Assembly: GCF_021165935.1 (NCBI RefSeq)
Contig: NZ_CP088953.1
Coordinates: 434,001-498,000 of the forward strand
DNA: 64,000 nucleotides
Reading direction: 5' to 3'
DNA from: Microbulbifer elongatus
Lineage (GTDB): Bacteria; Pseudomonadota; Gammaproteobacteria; Pseudomonadales; Cellvibrionaceae
Shown: piece by piece, positions 55,916-64,000 of the stretch
Layout of the letters: each line of letters opens with the position of its first letter
Numbering within the stretch: the first letter of the stretch is position 1
Made by a program: the position numbers and the translations under genes
The notes under the pieces: generated by a model
Databases searched by the model: none
The model's input: the letters and a program-made list of their open reading frames with translations, nothing else
What the model was told of the DNA's origin: nothing

Positions 55916-57823
55916 TTACTGACCTCGCAAAAACCACTTGTCCATATCTCCCAACTTGATTTGGGTCCAGGTCGGACGGCCGTGATTGCATTGGCCGCTG
56001 CGCTCGGTGCGTTCCATATCCCGCAACAGGCCGTTCATTTCCGGAATGGTGAGTTTACGATTGGCGCGCACGGAACCGTGACAGGCCATGGTAGAGAGAA
56101 TCTCGTTGATCTGGTTGCCGATGCGGTCGCTGCTGCCTTCCGCCAGCAGATCGCTGAGCACATCCCGCACCAGCTGTTCCACCGGTGCACCGTGCAGCAT
56201 GGTGGGCACCTGGCGCACCATCAGGGTTTCCGGGCCCGCGCGCTGCAGCACAAAACCCAGCGCAGTGAACACTTCCTCACGTTCTTCAAAGCAGTCCGCC
56301 TCGCGCTCGCTTACCGCCAGACCCACCGGCACCAGCAGTGGCTGCGCCTGAATACCACCGGCGGCGTGGGCGGTTTTCATCTGCTCGTAGACAATGCGCT
56401 CGTGGGCCGCGTGCATATCCACCACCACCATGCCGTGTTCATTCTGGGACAGAATATAGATGCCATGGAGCTGGGCGATGGCGAAACCGAGTGGCGGTGT
56501 TTCACTATCAGACTCTGCAGGCAACTGTTGCGACCAGGCACCTGCGGCTGGGGCCGTTACCGGCGCTTCCTGCACACCGCCTTCGAACGGCTTGTGCAGC
56601 TCACCGTAACCCTGCATCTGTTGCTGAATACGCTGCGGCGACGTTTGCTGGCCGTATTGCTGGCCATGGTTTTGCCCGGCAAACCCGCCCGCTTGCGGAG
56701 CAGGCTGGGATGGCGCCGAGGATAATGGCATCCGCTCCTGCCCGGAAAACACTCCCGCGGCCACGCCAGTTACCTGCGGCGCAGCCACCGGCGCCTCTCC
56801 CTCTTCCCGCGCGCCCGGGCGCACATCCGCCAGCGCCCGGTGCAGGGAGCCGAACAGGAAATCGTGTACCAGACGGCTGTCGCGGAAGCGCACTTCGTGT
56901 TTGGTGGGGTGCACGTTCACATCCACCGAGGCGGGGTCCAGCTCCAGGTACAGCACAAACGCCGGATGGCGCCCGTGGTACAGCACATCGGCAAACGCCC
57001 GGCGCACCGCGTGGCTCACTACCCGGTCGCGGATTGCGCGGCCGTTGACATAGAAAAACTGCAGGTCCGCCTGGGAACGCGAAAACGCGGGCTCCGCCAC
57101 CCACCCCCACAGGCGCAGGCCACTGCGCTCCATTTCGATGTGCAGCGCATTCTGCATAAACGCCGGACCACACAACTGCGCAACCCGCCGCTCCATTTCC
57201 GCACGGCTGGTACCGCCGCGCAGGTTGTGCACGCCCTTGCCGTTGTGGCGCAAACTGATGGAGACGTCGAAGCGGGAAAGCGCAAGGCGTTTGATGGTCT
57301 CGTCGACGCGATTGAATTCGGTTTTTTCGGTGCGCAAAAATTTGCGGCGTGCGGGGGTGTTAAAAAACAGATCCCGTACTTCCACGGTGGTGCCGCGGGG
57401 ATGGGCCGCTGGCGCCAGCTGGGTTTCCATCTCGCGCCCCTCTGCGGACACTACCCAGCCTTTGCCGGTTTCGTCGCGGCTGCTGGTCATGGTGAGCCGG
57501 GCGACGGAGGAGATACTGGCGAGCGCTTCGCCACGGAACCCCAGTGTGGCGACGGCTTCGAGGTCTTCCAGTGCGTGGATTTTGGAGGTCGCGTGGCGGG
57601 CCAGGGCCAGATGCAGGTCCTCTTTCTCAATCCCCTTGCCGTTGTCCCGCACCATGATGCGCTTGGTGCCGCCCGCATCCAGATCTACTTCCAGGCGGGT
57701 GGCACCGGCGTCGAGGCTGTTTTCCAGCAACTCTTTAATCACCGACGCGGGGCGCTCCACCACCTCACCGGCGGCGATCTGGTTGGCAAGTCGAGGGGAG
57801 AGTAATTGGATATTTTCTGGCAT
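55916..57823 (-). CDS. mutL: MutL, mismatch-repair protein
   Basis: The 635-residue protein has an N-terminal GHKL ATPase ([39 protein letters not shown]), a Gln/Pro-rich linker (about 345-440) and a C-terminal dimerisation domain. The C-terminal [14 protein letters not shown] fits the metal-binding DQHA(X)2E(X)4E nuclease motif with Met for Gln. This MutL therefore probably nicks DNA itself, unlike E. coli MutL, which relies on MutH. It starts 423 bp after the amiB stop, a gap filled with two palindromic repeats. Confidence 0.96.
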   Translation of the reverse strand: MPENIQLLSPRLANQIAAGEVVERPASVIKELLENSLDAGATRLEVDLDAGGTKRIMVRDNGKGIEKEDLHLALARHATSKIHALEDLEAVATLGFRGEALASISSVARLTMTSSRDETGKGWVVSAEGREMETQLAPAAHPRGTTVEVRDLFFNTPARRKFLRTEKTEFNRVDETIKRLALSRFDVSISLRHNGKGVHNLRGGTSRAEMERRVAQLCGPAFMQNALHIEMERSGLRLWGWVAEPAFSRSQADLQFFYVNGRAIRDRVVSHAVRRAFADVLYHGRHPAFVLYLELDPASVDVNVHPTKHEVRFRDSRLVHDFLFGSLHRALADVRPGAREEGEAPVAAPQVTGVAAGVFSGQERMPLSSAPSQPAPQAGGFAGQNHGQQYGQQTSPQRIQQQMQGYGELHKPFEGGVQEAPVTAPAAGAWSQQLPAESDSETPPLGFAIAQLHGIYILSQNEHGMVVVDMHAAHERIVYEQMKTAHAAGGIQAQPLLVPVGLAVSEREADCFEEREEVFTALGFVLQRAGPETLMVRQVPTMLHGAPVEQLVRDVLSDLLAEGSSDRIGNQINEILSTMACHGSVRANRKLTIPEMNGLLRDMERTERSGQCNHGRPTWTQIKLGDMDKWFLRGQ

Positions 57824-57885
57824 TGGATCTGGAACTGGGCTTTGAATTTACTGTGTGCCGCCCTCGCGGGGTTCTTTAAATAGCG

Positions 57886-57999
57886 GTGGCGCCAGAGCAC
57901 CGGGTACTAGTTTTTGGAACCGCTGTGAACCCATCCATGGGCGCTGCGGCGGCGACGTCCTGTCGCCGACGCTTCCAAAAACTAGTACCCGGCACTCCG
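57886..57999 (-). repeat. Long palindromic repeat, copy 3 (reverse)
   Basis: The arms CGGGTACTAGTTTTTGGAA (57901-57919) and its exact complement (57973-57991) pair over 19 bp. The core reads GTGAACCCATCCATGGGCG in reverse orientation. The inner hairpin is GGCGAC-GTCCT-GTCGCC. The CGCCAC end is at the left (57886-57891 as GTGGCG). It lies just upstream of the mutL start. Confidence 0.85.
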
Positions 58000-58063
58000 G
58001 CTTAACTTCTGACTACGAAGCTACGTCAGGAGCTATGACGCTGTCTTACCACCAACCTCCAAT

Positions 58064-58198
58064 GCGAAGGCAGGATGCCGGGGATGGGTTTTCAAAAGCG
58101 TCGCAAACAGGATGTTTGCGCCGCAGCGCCCAGGGATGGATTCACAGGGGGGCGCCTAGCTCGGTTTTGAAAACCCATACCCGGCAGCCTGACGCCAC
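58064..58198 (+). repeat. Long palindromic repeat, copy 4 (forward)
   Basis: Arms AGGATGCCGGGGATGGGTTT... (58072-58097) and complement (58165-58190) with a few mismatches. The inner hairpin and core are nearly identical to copy 1. A short GC-rich insert with GGCGCCTAGCTCGG lies before the right arm and is shared, inverted, with copy 5. It is back to back with copy 3. Confidence 0.83.
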
Positions 58199-58246
58199 CG
58201 CAGTCAGATTCCAACCCCGCGGAGCTGCAGCAGGGGGCCACGGAGG

Positions 58247-59602
58247 TCAACCCGGAGGAATAGTCAGTGTCTGCCCCACCCGAATCATGGAAGTCCGCAT
58301 CCCGTTGGCCTTTTTCAGGTCCGCAACAGAAATGTTGTAGCGAGCGGCAATGCCCGACAGGGTATCACCTCGGGAAATCGTATGCTTGCGGTCTATGCGG
58401 TCAGCATTGGCCGCCAGCCAGCTGCCCGCCGGAGGGCGGGAAGTGAAATGGGCCACGATGCCCTCGCTGAGCTTTTCCGCCATGCGCCGCTGGAACATCG
58501 GGTCGCGCAAACGGCGAGCCTCCTGAGGGTTGGTGATAAAACCGGTCTCCACCAGAATCGACGGCACATCCGGATTGCGCAGCACCGAGAAGTTCGCCTG
58601 CTCCACCTTTTTCTTGTGCAGATGGGTAAAACTGCCCAGGGAGCTCAACACACTGGTGCCGATATCCAGGCTCGCATTCATGGTCGCCGTCATCGCCAGA
58701 TCCAGCAGCACCCCCGCCAGGGTATCGTCCTTATCACTCAGGCTCAGATCCCCCGCACCACCAATCAGATCCGACTCGTTCTCCCGCTGAGCGAGAAAAC
58801 GTGCGGTTTCACTGGTGGCGCCGCGGGAGGAAACCGCATACACACCCGCACCGCGGGCATCTTTACGGGTGAAGGCATCCGCGTGAATGGACACAAACAG
58901 ATCGGCGCGCATCTGGCGTCCTTTCTTCACCCGTTCGCGCAGAGGAATGTAGTAGTCGCCGGTGCGCACCAGCTTGGCGGAAAAGCCCGGCTTGCTGTCG
59001 ATGGATTTCTGCAGGTATTTGGAGATCGCCAGCACCACATCTTTCTCCCGCAGCCCACCAGGGCCCAGTGCACCGGGGTCTTCACCGCCGTGGCCGGCGT
59101 CAATGGCGATTACGATGTCTTTTTTGCCGCTGACCTGTACCTGCTCAATGGTTTTTTCTTCCACCTTGTCGCGGTCGTGCAGGTCGATCACCAGACGGTC
59201 CGGCAGGGCTTCGTGGCGGCGCAGGGCGAAGCTGCGGGGATTGACCGGCTGCTTCAGGTCCAGCACCACGCGCAGGTCGCGCTTGTTTTTGGTGGCGTGG
59301 CGCACGCCGGCGATGGGCGTGTCCGCCAGAGGCAGGTTATCCACAGCGGAGGAAAGGCTGGCACCGCTCACGTCGATCACCACCCGATCCGGGTTCTTCA
59401 GTGTGAACAGCTTGTGCTCTGCGGGGCCATCCAGGTCAAACACCAGGCGGGTGTGGTCCGGGGCGCGCCACAGGCGCACGCCCTCCACTTCCGCGCTGGA
59501 GACCGGCAGTGCCAGCAGCATCGCCAGCAGCGCGAGGAAAATAAAATACGGCTTGTGTCCCACCGGCAACCCTGCTCCGATCATTATTATTGCCCTGTCC
59601 AT
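58247..59602 (-). CDS. amiB: N-acetylmuramoyl-L-alanine amidase with AMIN and LysM domains
   Basis: The periplasmic zinc amidase splits daughter-cell septa. The 451-residue precursor has a signal peptide (ending LPVSSA near 37) and an AMIN domain (VEGVRLWRAPDHTRLVFDLDG). The Amidase_3 domain follows, with zinc ligands in IDAGHGGEDPGA and SIHADAF and catalytic Glu in VETGFITNPQEA. A C-terminal LysM closes the protein (ISRGDTLSGIAARYN). The start may be the second ATG at 59584. The regulatory helix that blocks the site in AmiB/AmiC is likely in the segment around SRGATSETARFLAQREN. Confidence 0.95.
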   Translation of the reverse strand: MDRAIIMIGAGLPVGHKPYFIFLALLAMLLALPVSSAEVEGVRLWRAPDHTRLVFDLDGPAEHKLFTLKNPDRVVIDVSGASLSSAVDNLPLADTPIAGVRHATKNKRDLRVVLDLKQPVNPRSFALRRHEALPDRLVIDLHDRDKVEEKTIEQVQVSGKKDIVIAIDAGHGGEDPGALGPGGLREKDVVLAISKYLQKSIDSKPGFSAKLVRTGDYYIPLRERVKKGRQMRADLFVSIHADAFTRKDARGAGVYAVSSRGATSETARFLAQRENESDLIGGAGDLSLSDKDDTLAGVLLDLAMTATMNASLDIGTSVLSSLGSFTHLHKKKVEQANFSVLRNPDVPSILVETGFITNPQEARRLRDPMFQRRMAEKLSEGIVAHFTSRPPAGSWLAANADRIDRKHTISRGDTLSGIAARYNISVADLKKANGMRTSMIRVGQTLTIPPG

Positions 59603-59645
59603 CGTTTGCGCGCCTAAGGTTCTGATCTGTAAAGCGCTCGCCCTG

Positions 59646-60143
59646 TCAGTCCTCGGTAAACTCGATGCCGTTCAGCAGCGTGGCTCCCGAGTCGCTCACC
59701 GCACTCAATTTTAGCGCGCGCCCGGTGTCCTGCAGCTGAATCTCGATGTGCAGATCCGGCGGCGGCAAGACCCCGGCACCGCGCTCCGACCACTCCACCA
59801 GGCTCAGGCTGCCGGGGCCAAAATAATCCCGCACCCCCATATATTCCAGCTCTTCCGCATCACCCAGTCGATACAGGTCGAAGTGGTAGACCCGCTCTGT
59901 GGAAAACTCGTAGGGCTCCACCAGAGTGTACGTCGGACTTTTTACCGCACCGCGATGGCCAAATGCGCGTAACACGCCGCGGCTGAACGTGGTTTTGCCC
60001 GCGCCCAGCTGGCCGCCGAGAAAAAATACCAGCCCCTCGGCCAACCCCGTCTTCAGGCACGCCTGCCCCAGGGCCTCGCCGGCGGCGACGGTGGCCGCCT
60101 CGTCGGCCAGGTACAGCGTTTTTTCCACAGGCTGCTCGCTCAC
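59646..60143 (-). CDS. tsaE: TsaE, ATPase for tRNA t6A modification
   Basis: TsaE works with TsaB and TsaD to make t6A37 in ANN-decoding tRNAs. The 165-residue protein has Walker A GGQLGAGKTTFSRG, the KSPTYTLVEPYE segment and YHFDLYRLGDAEELEYMG, all diagnostic. Start GTG at 60143. It is between nnrD and amiB, as in E. coli. Confidence 0.96.
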   Translation of the reverse strand: MSEQPVEKTLYLADEAATVAAGEALGQACLKTGLAEGLVFFLGGQLGAGKTTFSRGVLRAFGHRGAVKSPTYTLVEPYEFSTERVYHFDLYRLGDAEELEYMGVRDYFGPGSLSLVEWSERGAGVLPPPDLHIEIQLQDTGRALKLSAVSDSGATLLNGIEFTED

Positions 60144-60166
60144 TGTTGCACCTCAGTTTACCCGCT

Positions 60167-61711
60167 TCAGTCCACAAGACCGCGAATATGCGGCAGCAGA
60201 TCGGTGGCCAACAGACCGCGCTGACCATCGGCCGCCGCGCGGTTGCCCGCTTCCCCATGTAGCCAGACACCCAGACGGGCCGCTGCCGGCAGTTCCATGC
60301 CCTGACCAATCAGCGAGGCGATCACCCCGGTCAGCAGGTCGCCCATACCGCCGGACGCCATACCCGGGTTGCCGGTGTTGATCACCTCGACGCCGTCGGC
60401 GTGGGCGATCACCGTGCCTGCCCCTTTTAATATCACCACGCCGCTGAATTTTTCCTGAATTCTGCGCGCCGCCGCGACCGGGTCTGCGCTCACGTCAGCA
60501 TTGGCAATACCTAGCAAGCGCGCGGCCTCGCCGATGTGCGGGGTCAGCACCCAATCATCGCGCTTGAACCCGGCGAGCACGCGGCCACCGGCGAGAATAT
60601 TCAGCGCATCCGCATCCACCACCAGTGCTGCCCTGGCGCGACCGGCGCGGGCCAGCAGTTGCTCGCTCCAGGGAGACTGGCCAAGCCCCGGGCCCACCGC
60701 AATCACGTCCGGGGTTTCCAGCAGCGGCTCCAGCTCCTGACCAGACACCACCGGATGCGCCATCACTTCCGGGCGGCGAGTAAGCGATGCCATCACGTGT
60801 TCAGGGCGCGTGGCCAGGGAGATCAGGCCGCTGCCACTGCGCGCCGCAGCCTCCGCCGCCATCATCGCCGCGCCCCCAAAGCCGTGGTCACCACCGACGA
60901 TCATCACATGGCCAAACTGGTTCTTGTAGCTATCCGCGGCACGCGCGGGCAACCGCTGCAGGCTCGCGCCGGTGTGACGGGTCAGCAGCGCCGGCACCTG
61001 TGGATAAATATCCGCGGCCGCGCCCAGATCCTCGAATACCACCTCGCCGGTCACCGCGGGACCGCGCCCCAGAAACAGGCCCGCCTTGCGGCCGATAAAA
61101 GTCACGGTGGCATCCGCGCGGACCACGCCGTCCGCGGTCTGCACAAAGCCGCTGTCCGCACTGAGCCCGGAGGGCAGGTCCACCGACAGCACCGGGGCGC
61201 CGGCGCCGTTGATATGGGCGATGGCGCTATCCATGGGCGCGCGCAGGGCCCCGCTAAAGCCGGTACCCAGCAGGGCATCTACCAGCACGGTGTTTTTATC
61301 CACCGGGGGCATGTCGTCGAGACGGGTCACCAGTGTGGCGCCCTCGCGCTCGGCAAAGCCGTAGGCCTCCAGCGCTTCACCCTTGAGCCGGTCTTTGGGT
61401 ATACCGACAAAGACGCTCACCGGAATCTGGCGCTGGGCGGCGAGCCCGGCAATCACATAGCCGTCGCCGCCATTGTTGCCACCACCACAGAATACCTGGA
61501 TGCCACTCACCTCTGGCCAGCGGTGGCGCAGGCAGTCAAAAGCCGCGCGGCCAGCCCGCTTCATCAGGGCGATGTCGGGGATCTGCTGCTGGCGGATGAC
61601 CAGTTGATCCAGCTGGCGCACGGCCTCGGCGCTGTATAGCTTCTGCGCTAACTTCTGCGAGGGTTTCTGCGCGAGGGTGCCGTCCGGGGTCATTGAGTAT
61701 TGGCTATCCAT
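60167..61711 (-). CDS. nnrD: Bifunctional NAD(P)H-hydrate epimerase/ADP-dependent dehydratase
   Basis: The enzyme repairs hydrated NADH and NADPH. The N-terminal epimerase domain has FCGGGNNGGDGYVIAGLAA; the C-terminal ribokinase-like dehydratase has KNQFGHVMIVGGDHGFGGA, LKGAGTVIAHADG and GNPGMASGGMGDLLTGVIA. The ATG at 61711 gives 514 residues; a TTG at 61741 is a less likely start ten codons upstream. It diverges from queG. Confidence 0.94.
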   Translation of the reverse strand: MDSQYSMTPDGTLAQKPSQKLAQKLYSAEAVRQLDQLVIRQQQIPDIALMKRAGRAAFDCLRHRWPEVSGIQVFCGGGNNGGDGYVIAGLAAQRQIPVSVFVGIPKDRLKGEALEAYGFAEREGATLVTRLDDMPPVDKNTVLVDALLGTGFSGALRAPMDSAIAHINGAGAPVLSVDLPSGLSADSGFVQTADGVVRADATVTFIGRKAGLFLGRGPAVTGEVVFEDLGAAADIYPQVPALLTRHTGASLQRLPARAADSYKNQFGHVMIVGGDHGFGGAAMMAAEAAARSGSGLISLATRPEHVMASLTRRPEVMAHPVVSGQELEPLLETPDVIAVGPGLGQSPWSEQLLARAGRARAALVVDADALNILAGGRVLAGFKRDDWVLTPHIGEAARLLGIANADVSADPVAAARRIQEKFSGVVILKGAGTVIAHADGVEVINTGNPGMASGGMGDLLTGVIASLIGQGMELPAAARLGVWLHGEAGNRAAADGQRGLLATDLLPHIRGLVD

Positions 61712-61847
61712 AAAATCTGTACTGCTTCCGACTGTGGTCAATTTTTAAACTGTGGCAAAATACCGGCAAATTATACCGCCTCAACCCGGCAACCGCCGCA
61801 CGCGGCCAGCGTCAATTTCACGATCACTCCGGCACAATGACCCCAGC

Positions 61848-62975
61848 ATGACCGAACCCGTCCAGTCCCAGCCCTCCGCCGACCTCATGGCCGACCTGGC
61901 CGCACAGATTCACGTGTGGGGGCGGGAGCTGGGGTTTCAGCAGGTGGGCATTACCGACTGCAATCTGCAGCAGCATGGCGAGCGCCTGCAGGCATGGCTG
62001 GACGCGGGCTATCAGGGAGATATGGCATGGATGGGTGCCCATGGTGAGAAACGCTGGCGACCGGAGCTGCTGGAAGAGGGCACTATCCGGGTGATCAGCG
62101 CACGGTTGGATTACCTGCCCCCGGACACCCAGCCGGTGCAGGTATTGAAAGACGCCAGCAAGGCCTATGTTTCCCGCTACGCCAACGGCCGCGATTACCA
62201 CAAGCTGATCCGCAAGCGCCTGGCGCAATTGGCCCAGCAGATTGATCGCTATTGCGAGGCGCACGACATCGCCAGCGGTGGCCGCGCGTTTACCGACAGC
62301 GCGCCGGTGATGGAGCGGGCATTGGCGGAAAAGGCGGGGCTTGGCTGGATTGGCAAGAACTGTATGGTGATCAACAGCCAGGCGGGCAGCTGGTTTTTCC
62401 TCGGTGAAATCTTCACCAACCTGCCACTGCCGGTGGAGGTGAGCGAGCAGCCCAATCAATGTGGCGAGTGTACCGCCTGCCTGAAAGTCTGCCCCACCGA
62501 TGCCTTTGTCGATGCCTACACCCTGGATGCGCGCCGTTGTATTTCTTACCTGACCATCGAGAACAAGGGCCCGATCCCGGAAGAATTCCGCGAGGCCATG
62601 GGTAACCGGGTATTCGGCTGCGACGACTGCCAGATCATCTGCCCCTGGAACAAGTTCGCCACCCCCTCCAGTGAAAAAGACTTCCATCCGCGCCATGGGC
62701 TGGACAGTGGTGCGCTGGTGGATCTGTTCCGTTGGTCGGAAGAACAATTTCTGAAGAAAACCGAGGGTTCGGCAATTCGCCGGATTGGGTTTGAGCGGTG
62801 GCAGCGGAACCTGGCTGTTGCCCTTGGCAATGCCGATCCTGCACCGGAAATTTTTGACGTTTTAGAGGGGGCTCTGGATTCTGCAACACCGTTGATTGCC
62901 GAGCATATTGAATGGGCTTTGGAGCGGCTGCGCAGTGGGCGACGACGGAAGCGGAAGATCAAACGGGACTCGTAG
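61848..62975 (+). CDS. queG: Epoxyqueuosine reductase
   Basis: QueG makes the last step to queuosine in tRNA, using cobalamin and two 4Fe-4S clusters. The cluster motifs are CGECTACLKVCPTDAF and CDDCQIICPWN; the corrinoid-binding half includes WMGAHGEKRW and YGRDYHK-like sequence (read YANGRDYHKLI). The start at 61848 (MTEPVQSQPSAD) gives 375 residues, close to the family; an upstream in-frame ATG at 61752 adds 32 residues that overlap the nnrD promoter region. Confidence 0.95.
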   Translation: MTEPVQSQPSADLMADLAAQIHVWGRELGFQQVGITDCNLQQHGERLQAWLDAGYQGDMAWMGAHGEKRWRPELLEEGTIRVISARLDYLPPDTQPVQVLKDASKAYVSRYANGRDYHKLIRKRLAQLAQQIDRYCEAHDIASGGRAFTDSAPVMERALAEKAGLGWIGKNCMVINSQAGSWFFLGEIFTNLPLPVEVSEQPNQCGECTACLKVCPTDAFVDAYTLDARRCISYLTIENKGPIPEEFREAMGNRVFGCDDCQIICPWNKFATPSSEKDFHPRHGLDSGALVDLFRWSEEQFLKKTEGSAIRRIGFERWQRNLAVALGNADPAPEIFDVLEGALDSATPLIAEHIEWALERLRSGRRRKRKIKRDS

Positions 62976-63035
62976 AACTTCTATCTAATAACAACCACCT
63001 GACTCAGTGGTATCCGGTGCTCTGCCTGTGCCTGG

Positions 63036-63192
63036 GTGGCGACTGGGCACCTGGTGCGGGTTTTCAGGACCGAGCTAGGCGCCCCCCTGTGAACCCATCC
63101 CTGGGAGCTGCGGCGCAAACATCCTGTTTGCGACGCTCCTGAAAACCCGCACCAGGCACCCAGCCTTAGCATCAAACATTTCTCCTTCGTAA
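63036..63192 (-). repeat. Long palindromic repeat, copy 5 (reverse)
   Basis: The left arm (63043-63069) ends GGGTTTTCAGGA and pairs with TCCTGAAAACCC from 63137. The core, read in reverse, is GTGAACCCATCCCTGGGAG, with inner hairpin GCAAACA-TCC-TGTTTGC. The CTAGCTCGG insert of copy 4 is present, inverted. Its outer end CTTCGTAA (63185-63192) matches the left flank of copies 1 and 6. It lies between the convergent queG and orn genes. Confidence 0.85.
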
Positions 63193-63227
63193 GCGGGCAA
63201 TACAGCCGCCCCCCGAAAACCATAAGC

Positions 63228-63371
63228 TTACGAAGTACTGAGGCTCAAATCGAAGGTGGAGTGGCGGGGATCTGTTTTCAAAAGCGTCGGCGACAGGGAC
63301 GTCGCCGACGCAGCGTACAGGGATGTATTCACAGCGATTTTGAAAACAGATACCCGGCGCTCCGCCGCCAC
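63228..63371 (+). repeat. Long palindromic repeat, copy 6 (forward)
   Basis: Flank TTACGAAGTA (63228-63237) and AAATCGAAGG (63247-63256) have the same 19-nt offset as in copy 1. The arms around GATCTGTTTTCAAAA and TTTTGAAAACAGAT pair. The inner hairpin is GTCGGCGAC-AGG-GAC-GTCGCCGAC and the core ACAGGGATGTATTCACAGCG. The right end is CGCCAC. Back to back with copy 5. Confidence 0.85.
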
Positions 63372-63406
63372 TGAACCTGCTTCCAAGCCACTAATACCAC
63401 TGCGGC

Positions 63407-63949
63407 TCAACTCATACGGAAAAAGTGCTCACGATAGTGCTTAAGCTCGTTGATCGAATCGTGAATATCATCCAGCGCCAGATGGGATGACGTTTTCTTA
63501 ACGCCCTCCAGAACATCGGGACGCCAGCGACGAGCCAGCTCCTTGACCGAGCTGACATCCAGATTGCGGTAGTGAAAATAGCGCTCCAACAGCGGCATAT
63601 ACTTCACCAGAAAACGGCGGTCCTGACCGATGGAGTTGCCACACATGGGCGAGGCGCCCTCAGGTACCCACTGGCCAAGAAACTCGATCGTCTCCCGCTC
63701 CGCCTCGTGTTCACTGATCCGGGACTCCTTCACCCGGGTCACCAGACCAGAACCACCGTGCTGCTCCGTATTCCAGTCGTCCATCGCATCCAGCAAAGCA
63801 TCAGACTGGTGGATCGCCATCACCGGCCCCTCCGCCAGCACATTCAGGCGGGAATCCGTCACCACCGTTGCAATCTCGATGATGCGCTCCTTCTCGGGAT
63901 CGAGGCCGGTCATTTCCAGATCGATCCAGATCAGATTATTCTGATCCAC
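63407..63949 (-). CDS. orn: Oligoribonuclease
   Basis: Orn degrades two-nucleotide RNAs, including pGpG from c-di-GMP breakdown. The DEDDh exonuclease motifs are visible: IDLEMTGLD (Asp, Glu), [10 protein letters not shown] (Asp), and [11 protein letters not shown] (His, Asp). The start is a GTG at 63949 with AAGGAG six bases upstream, giving 180 residues as usual; a longer frame to 63997 is rejected. It precedes queG in the same arrangement as E. coli, though the tRNA-Gly genes found there are absent here. Confidence 0.97.
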   Translation of the reverse strand: MDQNNLIWIDLEMTGLDPEKERIIEIATVVTDSRLNVLAEGPVMAIHQSDALLDAMDDWNTEQHGGSGLVTRVKESRISEHEAERETIEFLGQWVPEGASPMCGNSIGQDRRFLVKYMPLLERYFHYRNLDVSSVKELARRWRPDVLEGVKKTSSHLALDDIHDSINELKHYREHFFRMS

Positions 63950-64000
63950 AATAGTCTCCTTAACAGCCGCAGACGGCAGTGACCCACTGGTTAACATGAG

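Noticed and set aside
57886..58198. CRISPR array or protein-coding small genes in the palindromic repeats
   Set aside because: There are no regular spacers or constant direct repeats; the recurring peptide-like reading (NPSLGAAAQTS) merely translates the conserved repeat core in both orientations.
62976..63406. tRNA-Gly genes expected between orn and queG as in E. coli
   Set aside because: No cloverleaf or CCA-adjacent acceptor pattern was seen; the gap is filled by repeat copies 5 and 6.

Overview
The window reads as chromosome from a marine gammaproteobacterium of the Cellvibrionales type, close in style to Microbulbifer. The evidence is the E. coli-like gene order of the right half, a chitin-type lytic polysaccharide monooxygenase with a C-terminal chitin-binding module, moderate GC and many GTG/TTG starts. 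The genus is an inference; no 16S gene is present.

Region 1 (1-4412, minus strand) is a two-partner secretion pair: a TpsB outer-membrane transporter followed by the first 788 codons of a large TpsA exoprotein that runs off the left edge.

Region 2 (4566-39960) is a complete type VI secretion (T6SS) locus. A membrane-spanning PpkA-like kinase (minus) diverges from hcp, vgrG, an accessory gene and a PAAR gene (plus). These converge on a minus-strand structural operon that reads, in transcription order: RAYT-like protein, TssB-TssC fusion, tagH, tssJ, tssK, tssL, tssM, tagF, a 390-bp regulatory gap, an unknown T6SS gene, tssA, tssB, tssC, a second tssC, tssE, tssF, tssG, clpV. Diverging from the top of this operon are a PP2C phosphatase and an Rhs/YD-repeat protein with no visible toxin tip. 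PpkA, PP2C, the FHA protein TagH and TagF together form a threonine-phosphorylation control circuit. Three separate sheath-subunit-like genes lie in one locus.

Region 3 (40104-47453) holds a secreted AA10 LPMO, an IS4-family element inserted exactly into the centre of a bidirectional terminator hairpin, a Bcr/CflA efflux pump, an aspartoacylase/desuccinylase-family enzyme, an MltB-like lytic transglycosylase and a hemolysin III/PAQR protein.

Region 4 (47627-63949) is the conserved housekeeping superoperon known from E. coli: orn, queG, nnrD, tsaE, amiB, mutL, miaA, hfq, hflX, hflK, hflC, DUF2065, (hisZ), purA. Its gaps, plus one gap in region 3, carry six copies of an unusual long palindromic repeat family. 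The core is conserved and the outer stems differ in sequence from copy to copy while still pairing. This family and the degenerate, probably domesticated transposase inside the T6SS operon are the two most unusual signals in the window.
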